Source: Rudanella sp.
Lineage (GTDB): Bacteria; Bacteroidota; Bacteroidia; Cytophagales; Spirosomataceae
DNA: 14,229 nucleotides
Direction: 5' to 3'
Assembly (NCBI GenBank): GCA_026785985.1
Contig: JAJAYX010000714.1
Coordinates: 1-14,229, forward strand
The position numbers and the translations under genes are program-made. Positions 1 to 7,473 of this stretch are shown here, one piece after another. The first letter of the stretch is position 1. Each line of letters starts with the position of its first letter. The notes beneath the pieces are model-generated. The model searched no databases. It was not told where the DNA came from and saw only the letters and a list, made by a program, of their open reading frames with translations.

Positions 1-1017
1 AACACACAGATCGCCCACCGTTTTACTATTCGGTATGTATTGGCATTATCGTTGCTGGCAGGTCTGACAATCGGGGGGCATATGGTGGTGCAATATCAGT
101 TGGATGATCAACAAAATGATGCTTACCTGATCAATTATGCGGGTCGTCAGCGGTTTCAGAGCCAGCAGATTATGAAAGACGTGCTCTTACTGGCTTATGA
201 ATCAAGCCCGCTCAAACACGATAGCTTACAGCGCAATCTGCGGGCAATACTGCTTGATTTTGAAAATTTTCACTATCAGCTAAAATCAGGGCGGCTGGAT
301 TCGGCTAACAGTACCTTTCGCAACACTCTGATCACCAAAAAATTATATACAAATCTTGAGCCACACTTTGTTGTGATTAGCCAGCAAGTCCGGCAGCTAG
401 TTGTCGGGCGTTTGTCATCCGCTAGGTTGGCGTTGGTTGTGCAGACCTTACTCGGTCATGAAAGCCGATTTTTAGTTATAATGAATCAGATTGTGGGACA
501 GTATCAGCGGGAAGCGCAGGATAAGGTAAGCACGCAGGCAAGCGTTGAAAAAATGCTGATCATAGCCACGTTGCTGGTTTTAATACTCGAAGCCCTGCTG
601 ATTTTTTATCCTGCTGTGTTGACTCTGCAAAAAACGGTTGCTCAGGTAACTCAATCGGAACAGCAAATGAGAGCCGCTAACAACCAGCTTCAGCAAACCA
701 ACCAGGAATTACAGATTGCTCAGGAGAAACTGCTGCAGAAAACCTCGTCGCGGTATCGGCAAAAGTTAGTGGATCAGCGGCTTCGATTAGGGTTGCTGGT
801 GCAGGGGCAGGAAGACGAACGTCGGCGGCTTTCCCGCGAATTGCACGATGGCATTGGTCAGATGTTGACAGGCCTGAAACTGCTTGCCGAGAATATCCGG
901 TCGGCCGACCAGCTCAATGACAAAGACCGGCAAACGTTTCAAAACCTGAAAGTGCTTCTTATTCGCACTATTCAGGAAACCCGCGACGTTTCGAATAACC
1001 TCATGCCCCCGTATTAA
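1..1017 (+). pseudogene. Sensor histidine kinase, N-terminal part (PilJ-like sensor, two TM helices, HisKA_3); frameshifted at its 3' end
   Basis: The frame is open from base 1, so the true start lies to the left of the window. A first membrane helix is coded at about nt 34-90. An extracytoplasmic domain follows whose start (YAGRQRFQSQQI) resembles the PilJ-type nitrate/chemotaxis sensor domain. The second helix is at about nt 553-635, then a Gln-rich coiled coil (about 640-780). The HisKA_3 dimerisation/phosphoacceptor motif RRLSRELHDGIGQ has its histidine at nt 844-846. The protein should autophosphorylate this His and pass phosphate to a LuxR/NarL-type response regulator, which is not in the window. 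The frame ends at TAA 1015-1017, just after NNLMPP and before the ATPase domain. Inserting one base at the C run 1006-1010 joins it to the next entry and restores a normal kinase. It is therefore a broken gene or a base-calling error. Family assignment is firm; the ligand is unknown. Confidence 0.85.
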
Positions 1018-1412
1018 GCGACTTCGGATTGGAGTCGGCCCTCCGGCAGTTGATTGAGCAACAATCCCGACAAACCGAAATCGTGATCGAATTACACTCT
1101 ACTTTCAGCGGAGATCGGTTTGGCCATTCGGTCGAAATTGGCTTGTATCGCATTGCTCAGGAAGCCCTTCACAATGCCATCAAACACGCCAAAGCGTCAA
1201 AAGTCCACGTATCCTTGCTGCCTGATGGCGACAAAATTAGTTTGAACATAGACGATAATGGGAGTGGTTTCAAGCCACAACGAGTGAAAGTTGGTTCGCA
1301 TGGTTTGCACAACATGCGCGAACGAACTCAACTACTCAACGGCATATTTGAGATAAACTCCGAACCGGGCGAAGGTACCAGCGTAAGTGTGGTAGTACCC
1401 GTCTCCCTATGA
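1011..1412 (+). pseudogene. Sensor histidine kinase, C-terminal HATPase_c part, shifted frame
   Basis: This is the ATP-binding half of the kinase above, read in the frame one base back. From GTA at 1011 it continues the protein as VLSDFGLESALRQL, the usual linker after NLMPP in NarX/DegS-type kinases. The N box (QEALHNAIKHAKAS, Asn codon at 1173-1175), the G1 box (DDNGSGF) and the G2 region (GLHNMRERTQLLNG) are all intact. The fragment ends in the usual way (EGTSVSVVVP) at TGA 1410-1412. No ATG opens this part: the first usable codon is TTG at 1029, which is already inside the domain. It is unlikely to be an independent gene. The stop lies four bases from the convergent stop of the next gene. 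Confidence 0.85.
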
Positions 1413-1416
1413 CGGC

Positions 1417-2184
1417 TCAGAGGGCTGCCCGGCACTCAGCAACTTTATCAGTGTTGAGCACATCGACACCCATTTTGCGAAGTTGTTTCCAGGCGTTGGG
1501 ATTGTCGGGCGTGGCCCAGAACCGAATCATTTTTTTTTGATTGTGTGCCCGGCGAATAATGCGTTTGAGTTTTTCACGGTCTGCATCGGGGAGGTCGCCG
1601 TTACCATCCCAGCGCGAATAACTCAGAAAACTATCGCTGATGAGGGCGACCCGTTTGCTGGTTTCATCGTCGTAAATCTCTGCCGATCGCCCATCGAATT
1701 TGACGAACATCGGAAAATCGAGCATGGCTTCGACACGGGGCCGGTTACCACTGATAATGATCTGGATACCAGTTGGATTCGAGAGCGGGTTGAACGTGTC
1801 GATGTGCTTGCTCAAAAGAGTCTGCAAAACGGGCCATACTACATCAAACTTGTCTTTCAGGTCGATCACCAGGGCCGGGCTATAGGTTCGGTCGGTGCTG
1901 ATGCGGCCTTTGTGTTGGGCAAAAAGCCGCACAATGGGATTTATGTACAGCGAATCAAGCGTGCGGGCGGGATTTATATCTTTACGCTCGTGGGCCACCA
2001 TCAGCTTGCCATCCACCAGCCAAACATCGGCTTCGATGTAGTCAGCGCGGTTGTCAACAGCCGTATAGAGCGGCACGGGTTTTTCGTAGTCGTTGTGGGC
2101 GTGAATTTTAACAGCCCCTGCCCGTTGAGCCATACCGGGGAGCGTGGTCAGGAGCAGCGAAGCCAGAAACAGGAGTGATTTCAT
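1417..2184 (-). CDS. Exported GDPD / PI-PLC-like phosphodiesterase family protein
   Basis: 255 residues, starting at ATG 2184. An uncleaved-looking Sec signal peptide is visible (MKSLLFLASLLLTTLPGMAQ, cut probably after A19 or Q20), so it should act in the periplasm or at the outer membrane. The mature protein opens with KIHAHNDYEKP, the hallmark of the bacterial and fungal AIM6-like branch of the TIM-barrel phosphodiesterases (glycerophosphodiesterase/PI-PLC superfamily). H30, the acidic pair in IEADVWL (E51, D53) and H65 in VAHER fit the catalytic histidines and metal ligands of that fold. The fold and hydrolase class are clear, but the substrate is not; glycerophosphodiesters or a polyol phosphate are possible. 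The gene is transcribed alone, tail to tail with the kinase. A candidate promoter lies 30-60 bases upstream. Confidence 0.85.
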   Translation of the reverse strand: MKSLLFLASLLLTTLPGMAQRAGAVKIHAHNDYEKPVPLYTAVDNRADYIEADVWLVDGKLMVAHERKDINPARTLDSLYINPIVRLFAQHKGRISTDRTYSPALVIDLKDKFDVVWPVLQTLLSKHIDTFNPLSNPTGIQIIISGNRPRVEAMLDFPMFVKFDGRSAEIYDDETSKRVALISDSFLSYSRWDGNGDLPDADREKLKRIIRRAHNQKKMIRFWATPDNPNAWKQLRKMGVDVLNTDKVAECRAAL

Positions 2185-2212
2185 GTTGGCAGAATTTTAG
2201 GGTAAAGTAGGG

Positions 2213-2240
2213 AAAAGTTAGGGGTGGAAGCAAGCAACAA
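2213..2240 (-). promoter_or_regulatory. Candidate Bacteroidota-type promoter for the GDPD-like gene
   Basis: Read on the minus strand, TTG (2240-2238) is followed after 17 nt by TAACTTTT (2220-2213). The latter is 7 of 8 to the TAnnTTTG -7 box used by the Bacteroidota primary sigma factor. It sits about 30 nt ahead of the ATG at 2184. The match is visual only. Confidence 0.3.
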
Positions 2241-2321
2241 AAAAATGTTCGTCGTCGCCAGCATTTGGCGTGGTTTTGTCGTCTCTGCTTAAAACGCACA
2301 AAATCAACGCTTTTTATCGGT

Positions 2322-2921
2322 ATGTGGCCCGCAAACAGGCCTACCGCCCAACCCGGTTCACGCACCGTCCGGCGCGATTGCCGGGCCAATCTGGTGGCAG
2401 AGAGGATACCACTGCGTTGGCTATCGTTAACGGGTGAAGGGCTTGCTATTCAGGTGAATCGGAGACTATCAATCCACTTTCAGGGGCGGGCCAACCACCT
2501 GCATCCCGTTGCCGCCGACGAAGGTGCCCATACCGCTGAGGATGCTGCGGTACGAATTCAGCAGGGGTATTCGGCAATTGCGGTGAAAGCGATTGCCAAA
2601 ACCCTGAGTATGACCATGAAGATTACGCAGTTGGCCTATGAGAAAAGCGTTCCCTGCTTTTGCGTCGACCTCACGGTGAACCCAATTCTGGTGGACTGGA
2701 ACAAAAACGTGGCGGCCCGGCTACCTCCTTTTCCGGGCGTGACGGTTGGCTTGCAGGAAACTAACGGACATCAGTATTTCAAAAACCGGAACACCCTCAT
2801 GAGCTATCACCCCAAGGCCGGTGCTACCTGGACTCAAACCCAGCAGGGGGTTTATCCCACCGATTCATCGTTTTATGCCGAAAGTGGGGGCATACTCTTA
2901 CCCTCCCCGCATTACGAATAA
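2322..2921 (+). pseudogene. Enolase-superfamily (mandelate racemase/muconate lactonizing type) enzyme, C-terminal remnant
   Basis: From about nt 2490 the translation looks like the last third of an enolase-superfamily barrel: a strand with a conserved Lys (SAIAVKAIAK), a helix (MTMKITQLAYEKSVP), then CVDLTVNPILVDWNKNVAARL and the C-terminal QETNGHQYF and YAESGGIL segments. Whole enzymes of this class need about 380-420 residues, with an N-terminal capping domain and earlier barrel strands carrying KxK and the D/E/D metal ligands. None of these is present in any frame between the neighbouring gene (2184) and this point. The first in-frame ATG (2322) opens about 50 residues of Arg/Pro-rich sequence that I do not recognise and that may be junk. 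I read it as a 5'-deleted pseudogene. Superfamily placement is from pattern memory, so moderate. Stop TAA 2919-2921; convergent with the transporter gene, 22 nt away. Confidence 0.55.
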
Positions 2922-2943
2922 TTGGTTGGGCAGGGGTAATTTC

Positions 2944-4125
2944 TCAAAACAACAGCCCCAACCCCAAACCGCCCAGAATCAACACAAAGGGGGGGATTTT
3001 GGTCAGTTCAAGCAGTAGAATGGTTCCCAGAACCACGGCTACCATGTGCCACTGGGAAGCCATTGGCTCAAACAGGGCAATGGCCGCTGCCGCCGTCAGA
3101 CCCGTACTGGCAGCATTGATACCTTCGAGGGAAGCCCGCACCGCCCGGTAGCGTTTCAGTTGGCCCCAGAACCGATAAACAAAGAAGATCAGAAACGTGC
3201 CTGGCAGAAAAATGCCCGCTGTCGATACGGCACTGCCCAGAAGCTGGCCCTGTATGCCCTCGTTGCGCATCGACAGGGCACCGATATACGACGCAAATGC
3301 AAACACCGGCCCCGGAATAGCCTGTACTAACCCTAATCCCGACAGAAACTCCTCACGAGTCAGATAGTGTTTGAACGCCACAAACTCGTTGTAGAGCATG
3401 GGCGTGAGCACTTGCCCTCCGCCAAAAACTAAACTTCCGTTGCGGTAAAAGTTCTCGAATAACCGCACGGGTAACAATTGCGTGACGGCTCCCAAAACGG
3501 CAACCCCTATCAACACACCTAACCACAAGACAAAATTGGCCCACTCGATGCGCAGGGGTTGCTTTTCCATCACGGTTTGCTTCTCGTAGGTCAGTGAGGT
3601 GGTGATACCCCCGGCCAAAATCACGATGGGGGTTACATAGGGCGACCGGAATGCAAAGGCCGTGAGGGCCGCCAAAATAGCAAGCACCAGGCCACTTTGA
3701 TTCTGAATTACTTTACGGGCAATCCGATACCCGGCCACAATCAGGAAACCAACCGCCATGGGTTGAATGAACCGCGCAAACCGGAGCGACTGATGCTGAT
3801 CCTGCAAATGGTCGACAAGCATGCCGAACGCAGTCATAATCGAGACGGCGGGCAGGCACCAGACCAGCAGGGTGAGATAAGCCAGGTTGGGGCCACCAAT
3901 TTTAAAGCCCAGTGCCGTAACGGTCTGAGTAGATGTTGGTCCCGGCAATACCTGGCACAAGGCATTCAGTTCGAGCAGTTCAGCCTCGGTGAGATAGGCC
4001 CGCTTTTTTACAAACCGCTCAAACATCATCGCCAGATGTACCTGCGGTCCCCCAAACGTGGTGAACGCCAGGATCAGCACATCTTTCAGGAAAATCAGGT
4101 AGCGAATTTTGCGAACGGGAGCCAA
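2944..4125 (-). CDS. chrA: Chromate transporter (ChrA) family protein, two CHR domains
   Basis: A polytopic inner-membrane protein of about 393 residues with about ten hydrophobic segments and the internal duplication of long-chain ChrA proteins. The first CHR half has FTTFGGPQVHLAMM and the LPGPTSTQ motif. The second has LVFGGGQVLTPML and QAIPGPVFAFASYIG. ChrA members export chromate or related oxyanions using the proton-motive force; the actual substrate cannot be told from sequence. There is no ATG start. The reading frame is open upstream through a tandem repeat as far as 4228, with TTG codons at 4170 and 4125. I chose TTG 4125 because it is the start nearest the conserved KIRYLIFLKDVLILAF and lies outside the repeat; the 15 extra residues from 4170 would be repeat-encoded. 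The gene follows the oxygenase gene on the same strand, across the repeat. Confidence 0.85.
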   Translation of the reverse strand: MAPVRKIRYLIFLKDVLILAFTTFGGPQVHLAMMFERFVKKRAYLTEAELLELNALCQVLPGPTSTQTVTALGFKIGGPNLAYLTLLVWCLPAVSIMTAFGMLVDHLQDQHQSLRFARFIQPMAVGFLIVAGYRIARKVIQNQSGLVLAILAALTAFAFRSPYVTPIVILAGGITTSLTYEKQTVMEKQPLRIEWANFVLWLGVLIGVAVLGAVTQLLPVRLFENFYRNGSLVFGGGQVLTPMLYNEFVAFKHYLTREEFLSGLGLVQAIPGPVFAFASYIGALSMRNEGIQGQLLGSAVSTAGIFLPGTFLIFFVYRFWGQLKRYRAVRASLEGINAASTGLTAAAAIALFEPMASQWHMVAVVLGTILLLELTKIPPFVLILGGLGLGLLF

Positions 4126-4127
4126 AA

Positions 4128-4233
4128 CAGTGAACAGTTTTTCAGTGAACAGCCAGCAGTGAACAGCCAACAGTGAACAGCCAACAGTATTTTCAGGGTC
4201 TACTGTCGGCCGCTCACTGTTGGCTGTTCACTG
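4128..4233. repeat. 14-nt tandem repeat with inverted copy, between oxygenase and chrA
   Basis: Four head-to-tail units starting CAGTGAACAG occur at 4128, 4143, 4157 and 4171; the last two are identical (CAGTGAACAGCCAA). After a 29-nt spacer a copy in the opposite orientation follows at 4217-4233. The 17 bases 4171-4187 and 4217-4233 are exactly complementary and can form a long hairpin. The inverted copy contains the stop codon of the oxygenase (TCA 4228-4230 on plus, TGA on minus). A diverged copy of the same design lies after ruvA. It resembles a dispersed intergenic hairpin family (REP/MITE-like) more than a single terminator. Confidence 0.8.
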
Positions 4234-5184
4234 TTTCAGTCCCAATTCAATCAGCCGTTCGTTCAGAAACTCCCCAGCGGTCATGTCGGCATAGAGTTTG
4301 GGGTGTTCGGCATCAATGCAGGTGTCGAGGCTGCTCAGGTTCATATCGCCACGGGGGTGCATAAAAAACGGAATCGAGTAACGCGATGACCCCATTTTTT
4401 CGCGGGGCGGGTTCACCACCTGGTGAATGGTCGATTTGAGTTTGTGGTTGGTGAGTCGGTCGAGCATGTCGCCTACGTTCACCACCACCTGATCGGGCAG
4501 GGCCGTAATGCCAATCCATTTTCCATCCCGGCGCAGCACTTCCAGGCCATCGGCCGAGGCTCCCATGAGCAACGTAATCAGGTTAATGTCGCCGTGAGCA
4601 GCCGCTCGCACCGCTCCATTGGGCGTGGTGTTGGGGTCGAGCGGAAAATAATGAAGGGCCCGCAAAATACTGTCGCCGTTGGCCACTTTATCTTCGAAAT
4701 AATCTTCGGGCAGTTCAAGATAGAGTGCAATGGCCCGGAGCAATTGCCGGCCCGTATGTTCGAAGGTACGGTACGTTTCGAGCGTGAACTGTCCAAATTC
4801 GGGGTACTCTTCGGGCAGCACGTTGGCAGGCATATCGCCCACTGGTTCGGGTTGACCAATGTGGTAAAACTCCTTCAAGTCGGCCACTTTCGAGCCTTTA
4901 GCCGTTTCACGGCCTTTACCCACGTATCCTCGCTGACCATTCAGTTCGAGTTTTTCGTACTTTTTCTTAGTGGCATCGTCCGATTGAAAAAAGGCCTTCA
5001 CTGAACTGTACAGGTTTTTTATCGACTCTTCCGTAAGCCCGTGATTTTTGATGGCGACAAAGCCGATGTTATTGAACGCTCCACCCAACGCCTGTACAAA
5101 AGCGGCTTTGCGGGTGGGATCGCCCGACGTGAAATCCGCCAGATCGAGCGACGGAATTTCGTCATATAGTTGTTGATTGTCCAT
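4228..5184 (-). CDS. 2-oxoglutarate/Fe(II)-dependent oxygenase, isopenicillin-N-synthase-like family
   Basis: 318 residues, ATG at 5184. The N-terminal DIOX_N region (IPSLDLADF ... GGAFNNIGFVAIKNHGL) is followed by the double-stranded beta-helix domain. Iron ligands are visible as H197 and D199 (AAHGDIN) and H254 (STIHQVVN). The 2-oxoglutarate-binding pair is R268 and S270 (SRYSIPFF). All key residues are present and the length is normal for the family, so it should be an active soluble cytoplasmic oxygenase that hydroxylates or desaturates a small molecule, consuming 2-oxoglutarate and O2. The substrate is unknown, and no biosynthetic cluster surrounds it. Its last codons (LKQ, then TGA) run directly into the repeat element at 4217-4233. 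Confidence 0.9.
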   Translation of the reverse strand: MDNQQLYDEIPSLDLADFTSGDPTRKAAFVQALGGAFNNIGFVAIKNHGLTEESIKNLYSSVKAFFQSDDATKKKYEKLELNGQRGYVGKGRETAKGSKVADLKEFYHIGQPEPVGDMPANVLPEEYPEFGQFTLETYRTFEHTGRQLLRAIALYLELPEDYFEDKVANGDSILRALHYFPLDPNTTPNGAVRAAAHGDINLITLLMGASADGLEVLRRDGKWIGITALPDQVVVNVGDMLDRLTNHKLKSTIHQVVNPPREKMGSSRYSIPFFMHPRGDMNLSSLDTCIDAEHPKLYADMTAGEFLNERLIELGLKQ

Positions 5185-5387
5185 ACCTACTTATTCTTTG
5201 AACGAAATTACTACATCCTGACGAAATGGGGAATATTTTTGGGAAAGGGAAGTTGGCGATACCCCCCCCTTATACCCATATCAGCCCGTATCGTGGATGA
5301 TGCGGAAACGCCACCTCCTCTCGGTGCTATTTTCGGGCTTTTCACCCGCTTGCACAACCGAATACGTTCCGGGTGTAATTTGCCGGT

Positions 5388-6080
5388 TCAAAAATTCTTA
5401 CCGATTTTATCCCAGTCATACACGTTCCAGGCAGCCGCCACATAGTCGGGGCGTTTGTTCTGGTATTTGAGATAGTAGGCGTGTTCCCACACATCGAGAC
5501 CCATGAGCGGGGTGCCTTTTTTCTCGGCCAGAGCCATCAGCGGGTTGTCCTGATTGGGCGTGGTGGTGATGTCGACCTCATTACCGTTCTTGATGAGCCA
5601 TACCCAGCCTGATCCAAAACGGGTGGTAGCAGCCTTTCCCCACTCAGTTTTGAAGGCATCGAACGAACCAAATTTCTTGTTGATAGCCTCGGCCAGTGCG
5701 CCTTTGGGCATTCCTCCACCTTTGGGGCCAATCGTGTTCCAGAAAAACGTGTGGTTCCAGTGTCCACCGGCGTTGTTCCGCACGGCGGCTGGTGTTTTCG
5801 CGTCGATGGACTTCACCAGTTCGTCGATGCTCATTTTGGCCATCGCTGCATTTTCCGGCATGGCGACGGCTTTATTAAGGTTGTCTACGTAAGCCTTATG
5901 GTGCTTGTCGTGGTGAATTTCCATGGTGGCTTTGTCGATGTGCGGTTCGAGCGCACCCGCATCAAACGGCAGGGGAGCCAGTTTAAATGGCCCCTCGGCC
6001 TGACCAAATCCAAACGAGCGGGTGGTGGTCAGCACCGCCGACCCGGCAAAAGCAATTTTGAGAAACTGAGCGCGATTCAT
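5388..6080 (-). CDS. Exported superoxide dismutase, Mn-type (Fe/Mn family)
   Basis: I start it at ATG 6080 (230 residues). The frame is open further up, but the upstream 41 residues are not SOD-like, and a signal peptide begins exactly here (MNRAQFLKIAFAGSAVLTTT, mature end near residue 28). The SOD core starts at FKLAPLPFDAGALEPHIDK. By alignment in memory with E. coli SodA, the metal ligands are H56, H110, D196 and H200 (GLDVWEHAYY). G106 (GGHWNH) and Q177 (NQDNPLM) at the second-sphere positions indicate the manganese, or cambialistic, subtype rather than iron. It dismutates superoxide to peroxide and O2. The leader suggests a periplasmic or envelope location. A good -7 box lies about 58-65 nt upstream. 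The gene appears monocistronic. Confidence 0.93.
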   Translation of the reverse strand: MNRAQFLKIAFAGSAVLTTTRSFGFGQAEGPFKLAPLPFDAGALEPHIDKATMEIHHDKHHKAYVDNLNKAVAMPENAAMAKMSIDELVKSIDAKTPAAVRNNAGGHWNHTFFWNTIGPKGGGMPKGALAEAINKKFGSFDAFKTEWGKAATTRFGSGWVWLIKNGNEVDITTTPNQDNPLMALAEKKGTPLMGLDVWEHAYYLKYQNKRPDYVAAAWNVYDWDKIGKNF

Positions 6081-6137
6081 GCAACAGGTGTTTTTAAAAT
6101 GTATAATCCGTTGTGTTCTGAGCAAATCTGTATCGGG

Positions 6138-6145
6138 CAAATGTA
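6138..6145 (-). promoter_or_regulatory. Candidate -7 box of the superoxide dismutase gene
   Basis: On the minus strand the octamer is TACATTTG, an exact match to the Bacteroidota TAnnTTTG element. It would give a 5' leader of about 50 nt before the ATG at 6080. The -33 region has only a weak match (TTAG about 21 nt upstream). Confidence 0.4.
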
Positions 6146-6295
6146 CTATTGTCCTTCCATTTCTAACGCGATGCCCGGCTTTGGCGAGCGAAAAATCCAG
6201 CATACGAACCTGAAATAGAATGCAAAGGGCCCAATTAGTTAACTGCCGATACCTGACATAGTTTGTCCCGGAAGAACTCGGTGAATAAATAGAAT

Positions 6296-6325
6296 TTGAG
6301 TTTTAACCAATTTTCTATACATTAG
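6296..6325 (+). promoter_or_regulatory. Candidate promoter of the lipoprotein gene
   Basis: TTG at 6296-6298 is followed after 19 nt by TACATTAG (6318-6325), 7 of 8 to TAnnTTTG with the usual Bacteroidota spacing. The box ends 26 nt before the ATG at 6352. The 270 nt between the two divergent genes hold this and the SOD promoter and nothing else that I can see. Confidence 0.4.
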
Positions 6326-6351
6326 TTGATAGAAACAGCCACGTTACCAGC

Positions 6352-6912
6352 ATGAAAACGATCCTTATTCTCCTCGTCACCTTCCTCGTCGGTGCCTGTT
6401 CGAGTACCCGTCCCCTACCCGGCCCGCCACCACCCGTCGATGAAGCCGAATATTATGCCCCCGGTCGAACCGGTGAAGAAGTGGTCAACAGCCGGAAACT
6501 CCTGCCCGACCCCATTAATGGTCTTGGACAAACCAGCGACCCCAGCATTCGTCTGACCGACATCCGCCAGACGGCAAGCTATACTGTCCTCTATATGACG
6601 TTTGCCCTCGGCGATCCGCGTGGCCGCGACTTTACCTACAGTTCGTCGAGCAGTGAGATTTCGATTCAGCCCGACGCGGTGCTGATGCCCAGAGACAGCC
6701 GGGATACCTATAAACTGGTAAAGGCAACGGGCATTCCCACCTATCCGAACTCAGCGCAGGTGAAAGGGAATGAGCGCGTCGATTTTATGCTTTATTTTGA
6801 ACGCCTGCCCGACACCGTGGAGCATTTTGCCATGTTCGAGTGCAAAAGAACCAATACACAAACCTGCTGGAATATTACCGGCATGAAACTGGAGAAAGAA
6901 AAAAAGTTGTAA
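6352..6912 (+). CDS. Predicted lipoprotein of unknown function
   Basis: 186 residues. A type II signal peptide ends in the lipobox VGAC with the lipidated cysteine at position 16 (MKTILILLVTFLVGAC), then a short Pro-rich tether (RPLPGPPPPVDEAEYY). The body has alternating hydrophobic stretches (ASYTVLYMTFAL, RVDFMLYFERLP) that suggest a small beta-sandwich. Two cysteines near the end (FECKRTNTQTCW) could form a disulfide. I do not recognise the family. It is probably anchored in the outer membrane. It is the first gene of a short plus-strand run; the histidine phosphatase gene begins 24 nt later, so co-transcription is likely. Confidence 0.8.
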   Translation: MKTILILLVTFLVGACSSTRPLPGPPPPVDEAEYYAPGRTGEEVVNSRKLLPDPINGLGQTSDPSIRLTDIRQTASYTVLYMTFALGDPRGRDFTYSSSSSEISIQPDAVLMPRDSRDTYKLVKATGIPTYPNSAQVKGNERVDFMLYFERLPDTVEHFAMFECKRTNTQTCWNITGMKLEKEKKL

Positions 6913-6936
6913 AGTTGCATCAACAAACCATTTTCA

Positions 6937-7437
6937 ATGCAACGCACGTTATACATTGTCCGCCATGCCAAAGCCGAAGACCGTGGTCCGTTTGGAAGCG
7001 ACCACGAGCGCGACCTCACCTCCGACGGCATTGTGGCAGCCGCCCGCGTGGGTCGTCATCTTCACATACGGGGCATCAAACCCGACCAACTTTTGAGTAG
7101 CACGGCCAACCGGGCCAGAGATACCGCCAAAGTCATGGCCGAACAGCTATCCATTGATCCTGAGCAGGTTGTCATGGACGACCACCTGTATGGGGGAGGC
7201 CCACGAGCTTATCTGGCTGCCGTCAACGCGCTACCCGATGCCACTCAGACCGCTATGATCGTGGGCCATAACCCCGATGTTTCCTACTTTTCGGAATTCC
7301 TGACACATCAGTCGGTTGGGTCAATGAGCAAGGGGGCCATTATTGCCATCACCTTCAATGATCTTCGCTGGGATGAAGTGTCGGGCCGAACCGGAACACT
7401 GGCTTTTCAGGTTTCACCAAAAGAATTAACAGAATAG
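6937..7437 (+). CDS. SixA-like histidine phosphatase family protein
   Basis: 166 residues from ATG 6937. The N-terminal catalytic motif is YIVRHAKAE (R9, H10; H10 would carry the phosphate). The second arginine motif is ANRARDTAK (R59/R61) and the C-terminal histidine is in IVGHNPDVS (H111). Length and the RHAKAE/GHNPD pair are those of the SixA group of the histidine phosphatase (phosphoglycerate mutase-like) superfamily. E. coli SixA removes phosphate from histidine phosphotransfer proteins; whether this homologue does so is unknown. It is cytoplasmic, with no leader. It lies 24 nt downstream of the lipoprotein gene. Its TAG stop is the first part of a perfect hairpin. Confidence 0.9.
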   Translation: MQRTLYIVRHAKAEDRGPFGSDHERDLTSDGIVAAARVGRHLHIRGIKPDQLLSSTANRARDTAKVMAEQLSIDPEQVVMDDHLYGGGPRAYLAAVNALPDATQTAMIVGHNPDVSYFSEFLTHQSVGSMSKGAIIAITFNDLRWDEVSGRTGTLAFQVSPKELTE

Positions 7438-7463
7438 ATCCTGAATTTAAGACCCAGGATCTA
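7435..7463 (+). terminator. Stem-loop starting at the stop codon of the histidine phosphatase gene
   Basis: TAGATCCTG (7435-7443) and CAGGATCTA (7455-7463) are a perfect 9-bp inverted repeat with an 11-nt loop; the first three bases are the stop codon. No run of T follows, so it is not a classical intrinsic terminator. It may partly terminate or protect the upstream mRNA from 3' decay. Confidence 0.4.
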
Positions 7464-7473
7464 ATCATTCCCT

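Noticed and set aside
1029..1412. Independent stand-alone HATPase gene
   Set aside because: It starts only with TTG inside the domain and joins perfectly to the upstream kinase with one base inserted.
1483..2178. 231-codon plus-strand frame opposite the GDPD-like gene
   Set aside because: The minus strand has a signal peptide and the HAHNDYE motif; the plus frame shows no family features.
4128..4233. CRISPR array
   Set aside because: Units are 14 nt, contiguous with no unique spacers, and there are no cas genes.
4423..5004. 193-codon plus-strand frame opposite the oxygenase
   Set aside because: The oxygenase carries all iron and 2-oxoglutarate ligands; the opposite frame is a by-product of codon bias.
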